45,019 nucleotides of DNA, from assembly GCA_013298715.1 (NCBI GenBank), contig JAAFIQ010000024.1:1-45019 (forward strand), given 5' to 3'. Shown here one piece after another: positions 43,379 through 45,019 of the stretch. Within the stretch, counting starts at the first letter, position 1. Each line of letters begins with the position of its first letter. The notes under the pieces are model-generated. The model searched no databases. It saw only the letters and a program-made list of their open reading frames with translations, and was not told the origin of the DNA. Both the position numbers and the translations under genes were made by a program. Source of the stretch: Bacteroidota bacterium (GTDB lineage: Bacteria; Bacteroidota; Bacteroidia; B-17B0; Aurantibacillaceae).

Positions 43379-45019
43379 CTAAAAACTACTTGTAATTGAA
43401 AGTGCAAAACCATTACTTGCTGGTACAGTTCGGCAAACGCCTCCTACACAAAAAATACCAGCGCGCTGTTTACCGTAGCTAATACTAATTCGGTGGGGGC
43501 CATTTGTATAACCAGTACTTGCGTAAAAATAATGCAAACGTAACTTTTCAACTGGATTACCATAATTGTATTGATCCAACACAGCTACAAAAAAGTGAGA
43601 GTTGGGTGTCCACTCAATCATTCCGGTAACCCAACTGCCTAGGTTTAAGGTATCTTTGTTATCTTTTACCAAGCATTGTGCTTCAATACGAATGGCTGAA
43701 TTAGATTTGTACTTGTATGTAATATCAATTACTCCAATATTGGCTAAAATATTTTTGTAGCCTGCACTTTTTGAACCAAATTGTACAATGTTTTTATTAT
43801 AAAACTGATTGGCGTAAATAAATGTTCCTTTTAATCGCTTTGTGAATTTCTTATTTATTTCAATAAAAAAATCGTGGTAGTAATTTTCGCCTATTTCATT
43901 ATAATTTGTTTTATAAAGCGTCATGCTTGTTGTGCTATCATTCACATTTATTTGTTTTAAACCATTTGCTTGCGAGTAGTTTAAAGTAATATCCATACCA
44001 TATTTACCACCTATTAAACTTCCTTTTTTAGCTTTGTACTGTATTTCAGCCAGTCCTCCAATTTCACCTTTTGGTTGACAAGCGTAAGGATTGAACGCAG
44101 GCATTAAATACGTGTGTTGTTTTGTTGTGGCAGGTAAATAATTAATTAATAAATTTTGTAAACTCGCGTCTCTATCACTTCTAAAACTAAAATTATCAAT
44201 ACGCTTACCTTGTAATAGAAATGATAAACCGCTCATGGCATAAGAAGCCGAAAAAAACATAGCCTCACCATTTTTGTAGCTGTAGTAAGTTTTACCAGCT
44301 ACTGTGCTCCTAATATCCGCACTAGGGTCGTTTTCTTTTTGAATGTATTCAGCAAAAAAATTAAAACCTTGGTTTATAACATTTATTCTTCCGCCATAAG
44401 CACCAACGTTTTGTGGGAGATTGAAATTTGGATCTATATCCGTTTGATATTTACTTACAAAACTTCCACCAAAAATTACTTTAGTTTTTACTGCTGCCCC
44501 AGCGCTATCAAATAATTCATTCACATTTATTTCGCCATCAACACCACGCACAATGCCAGGTCCTGTTGAAAAAAAGGTACGCTGCTTGCCAGTTAAACCT
44601 TTTAGAGTAATGCCCTTGTAAGGATTAGAGATTACACGTATTCCATCTAACGCGTTATCATAAAGTAAACCCGGTTCGTAATAAGTTCTAAGAATTAAGC
44701 CACTTCCAAATTGTTCATAAATATGTCCAATTGTAATATCCAACAAATCATCTTGGTAACGCGCAAACCGATTTACAATGCCTTGCCCTTTGTATCGGTT
44801 ATCAAAACCTTGCATTACGTTGTTGTAAGCCTCGTAACGTAAGCCTGCACTAAATTTACCGCGCTGATAATTTATGTTTCCAAAGGCGTTGCTCAACATT
44901 TTTTCGGGTACTTTTGGCGCACCTATCAAACTATCGGGTCTATAATACTGCGCATCTATTTGAAAATTACCGTGAATGGAGTTTACTTCATCAGCAATTA
45001 GAGACTTCGCCATCAATTT
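43379..45019 (-). CDS. DUF6029-like outer-membrane barrel protein (5' end outside window)
   Basis: At least 545 residues are visible; the gene probably continues beyond the right edge, as no signal peptide lies at the first visible residues (AKSLIADEVNSIHGNFQID). The sequence is beta-rich with many aromatic and Gly residues (GNFQIDAQYYRPDSLIGAP, GKFSAGLRYEAY, LDITIGHIYEQFGSGL). It ends FALSITSSF, a C-terminal Phe typical of barrels. This fits the DUF6029 family of Bacteroidota. It precedes the Omp28-like lipoprotein, and the two may act together in the outer membrane; this is inference from position. Confidence 0.72.
   Translation of the reverse strand, partial: KLMAKSLIADEVNSIHGNFQIDAQYYRPDSLIGAPKVPEKMLSNAFGNINYQRGKFSAGLRYEAYNNVMQGFDNRYKGQGIVNRFARYQDDLLDITIGHIYEQFGSGLILRTYYEPGLLYDNALDGIRVISNPYKGITLKGLTGKQRTFFSTGPGIVRGVDGEINVNELFDSAGAAVKTKVIFGGSFVSKYQTDIDPNFNLPQNVGAYGGRINVINQGFNFFAEYIQKENDPSADIRSTVAGKTYYSYKNGEAMFFSASYAMSGLSFLLQGKRIDNFSFRSDRDASLQNLLINYLPATTKQHTYLMPAFNPYACQPKGEIGGLAEIQYKAKKGSLIGGKYGMDITLNYSQANGLKQINVNDSTTSMTLYKTNYNEIGENYYHDFFIEINKKFTKRLKGTFIYANQFYNKNIVQFGSKSAGYKNILANIGVIDITYKYKSNSAIRIEAQCLVKDNKDTLNLGSWVTGMIEWTPNSHFFVAVLDQYNYGNPVEKLRLHYFYASTGYTNGPHRISISYGKQRAGIFCVGGVCRTVPASNGFALSITSSF

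Overview
The window looks like a chromosomal segment of a low-GC member of the Bacteroidota. Three things point there. Two giant secreted proteins end in the type IX secretion, type B (gliding-motility-associated) sorting domain. Several promoters fit the Bacteroidota pattern, TTTG then about 20 bp then TAnnTTTG. Typical phylum families are present: Omp28, a DUF6029-type barrel, TIGR03643/DUF2805, and a coaX / outer-membrane-protein / lptC operon. Genus and species cannot be named from the sequence.

Layout. 1-480: a gene remnant and a small Kazal-like lipoprotein. 583-3271 (minus): an XRE/S24 regulator, then a rhodanese / alpha-beta hydrolase / cysQ operon. 3323-7527 (minus): a 1285-residue secreted protein and a small exported partner. 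7777-10685 (minus): coaX, a barrel protein, lptC and a two-helix membrane protein. 10790-12812: tRNA-Phe(GAA) with a 1.95-kb element integrated in its 3' end. The element is bounded by a perfect 16-bp repeat and has no integrase. It carries a DUF6169-like gene split by a -1 frameshift at a T_TTT_TTA slippery heptamer, a ribbon-helix-helix protein and two 48-residue ORFs. 13085-25321: an arylsulfotransferase-like protein, a 1557-residue PKD-type protein, a LolD-like ATPase, a TPR protein cut off before its expected phosphatase domain, radA and a YyaL/DUF255-like protein. 25398-25657: a 260-bp MITE-like element with a 6-bp target duplication, sitting on a stop codon. 26380-29172: a membrane pyrophosphatase fused to a YceI domain. 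29372-31689: a GT39-type glycosyltransferase and a DnaQ-like exonuclease.

31830-38545 (minus) is a compact eight-gene light and DNA-repair cluster: SRPBCC protein, TIGR03643 protein, SDR protein, flavin reductase, photolyase-like protein, a 51-residue DUF2256 zinc-finger protein, an Fe-S (6-4) photolyase and a DASH cryptochrome. Overlapping or abutting genes suggest one transcript. The probable logic, by inference, is light-induced repair of UV lesions with flavin supply. thyA diverges from it, followed by a cyclase-family protein, an enoyl-CoA hydratase/isomerase and a very basic small exported protein. The right end (minus) holds a DUF6029-like barrel (cut by the window edge), an Omp28-like lipoprotein, gcvH and a VanZ-family protein.

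The most notable items are the integrase-less tRNA-Phe element with its slippery-site frameshift, the pyrophosphatase-YceI fusion, the MITE at a stop codon with a solo end at another stop codon, and the photolyase cluster with an SDR lacking its catalytic tyrosine. All family assignments come from reading motifs; no database search was made.
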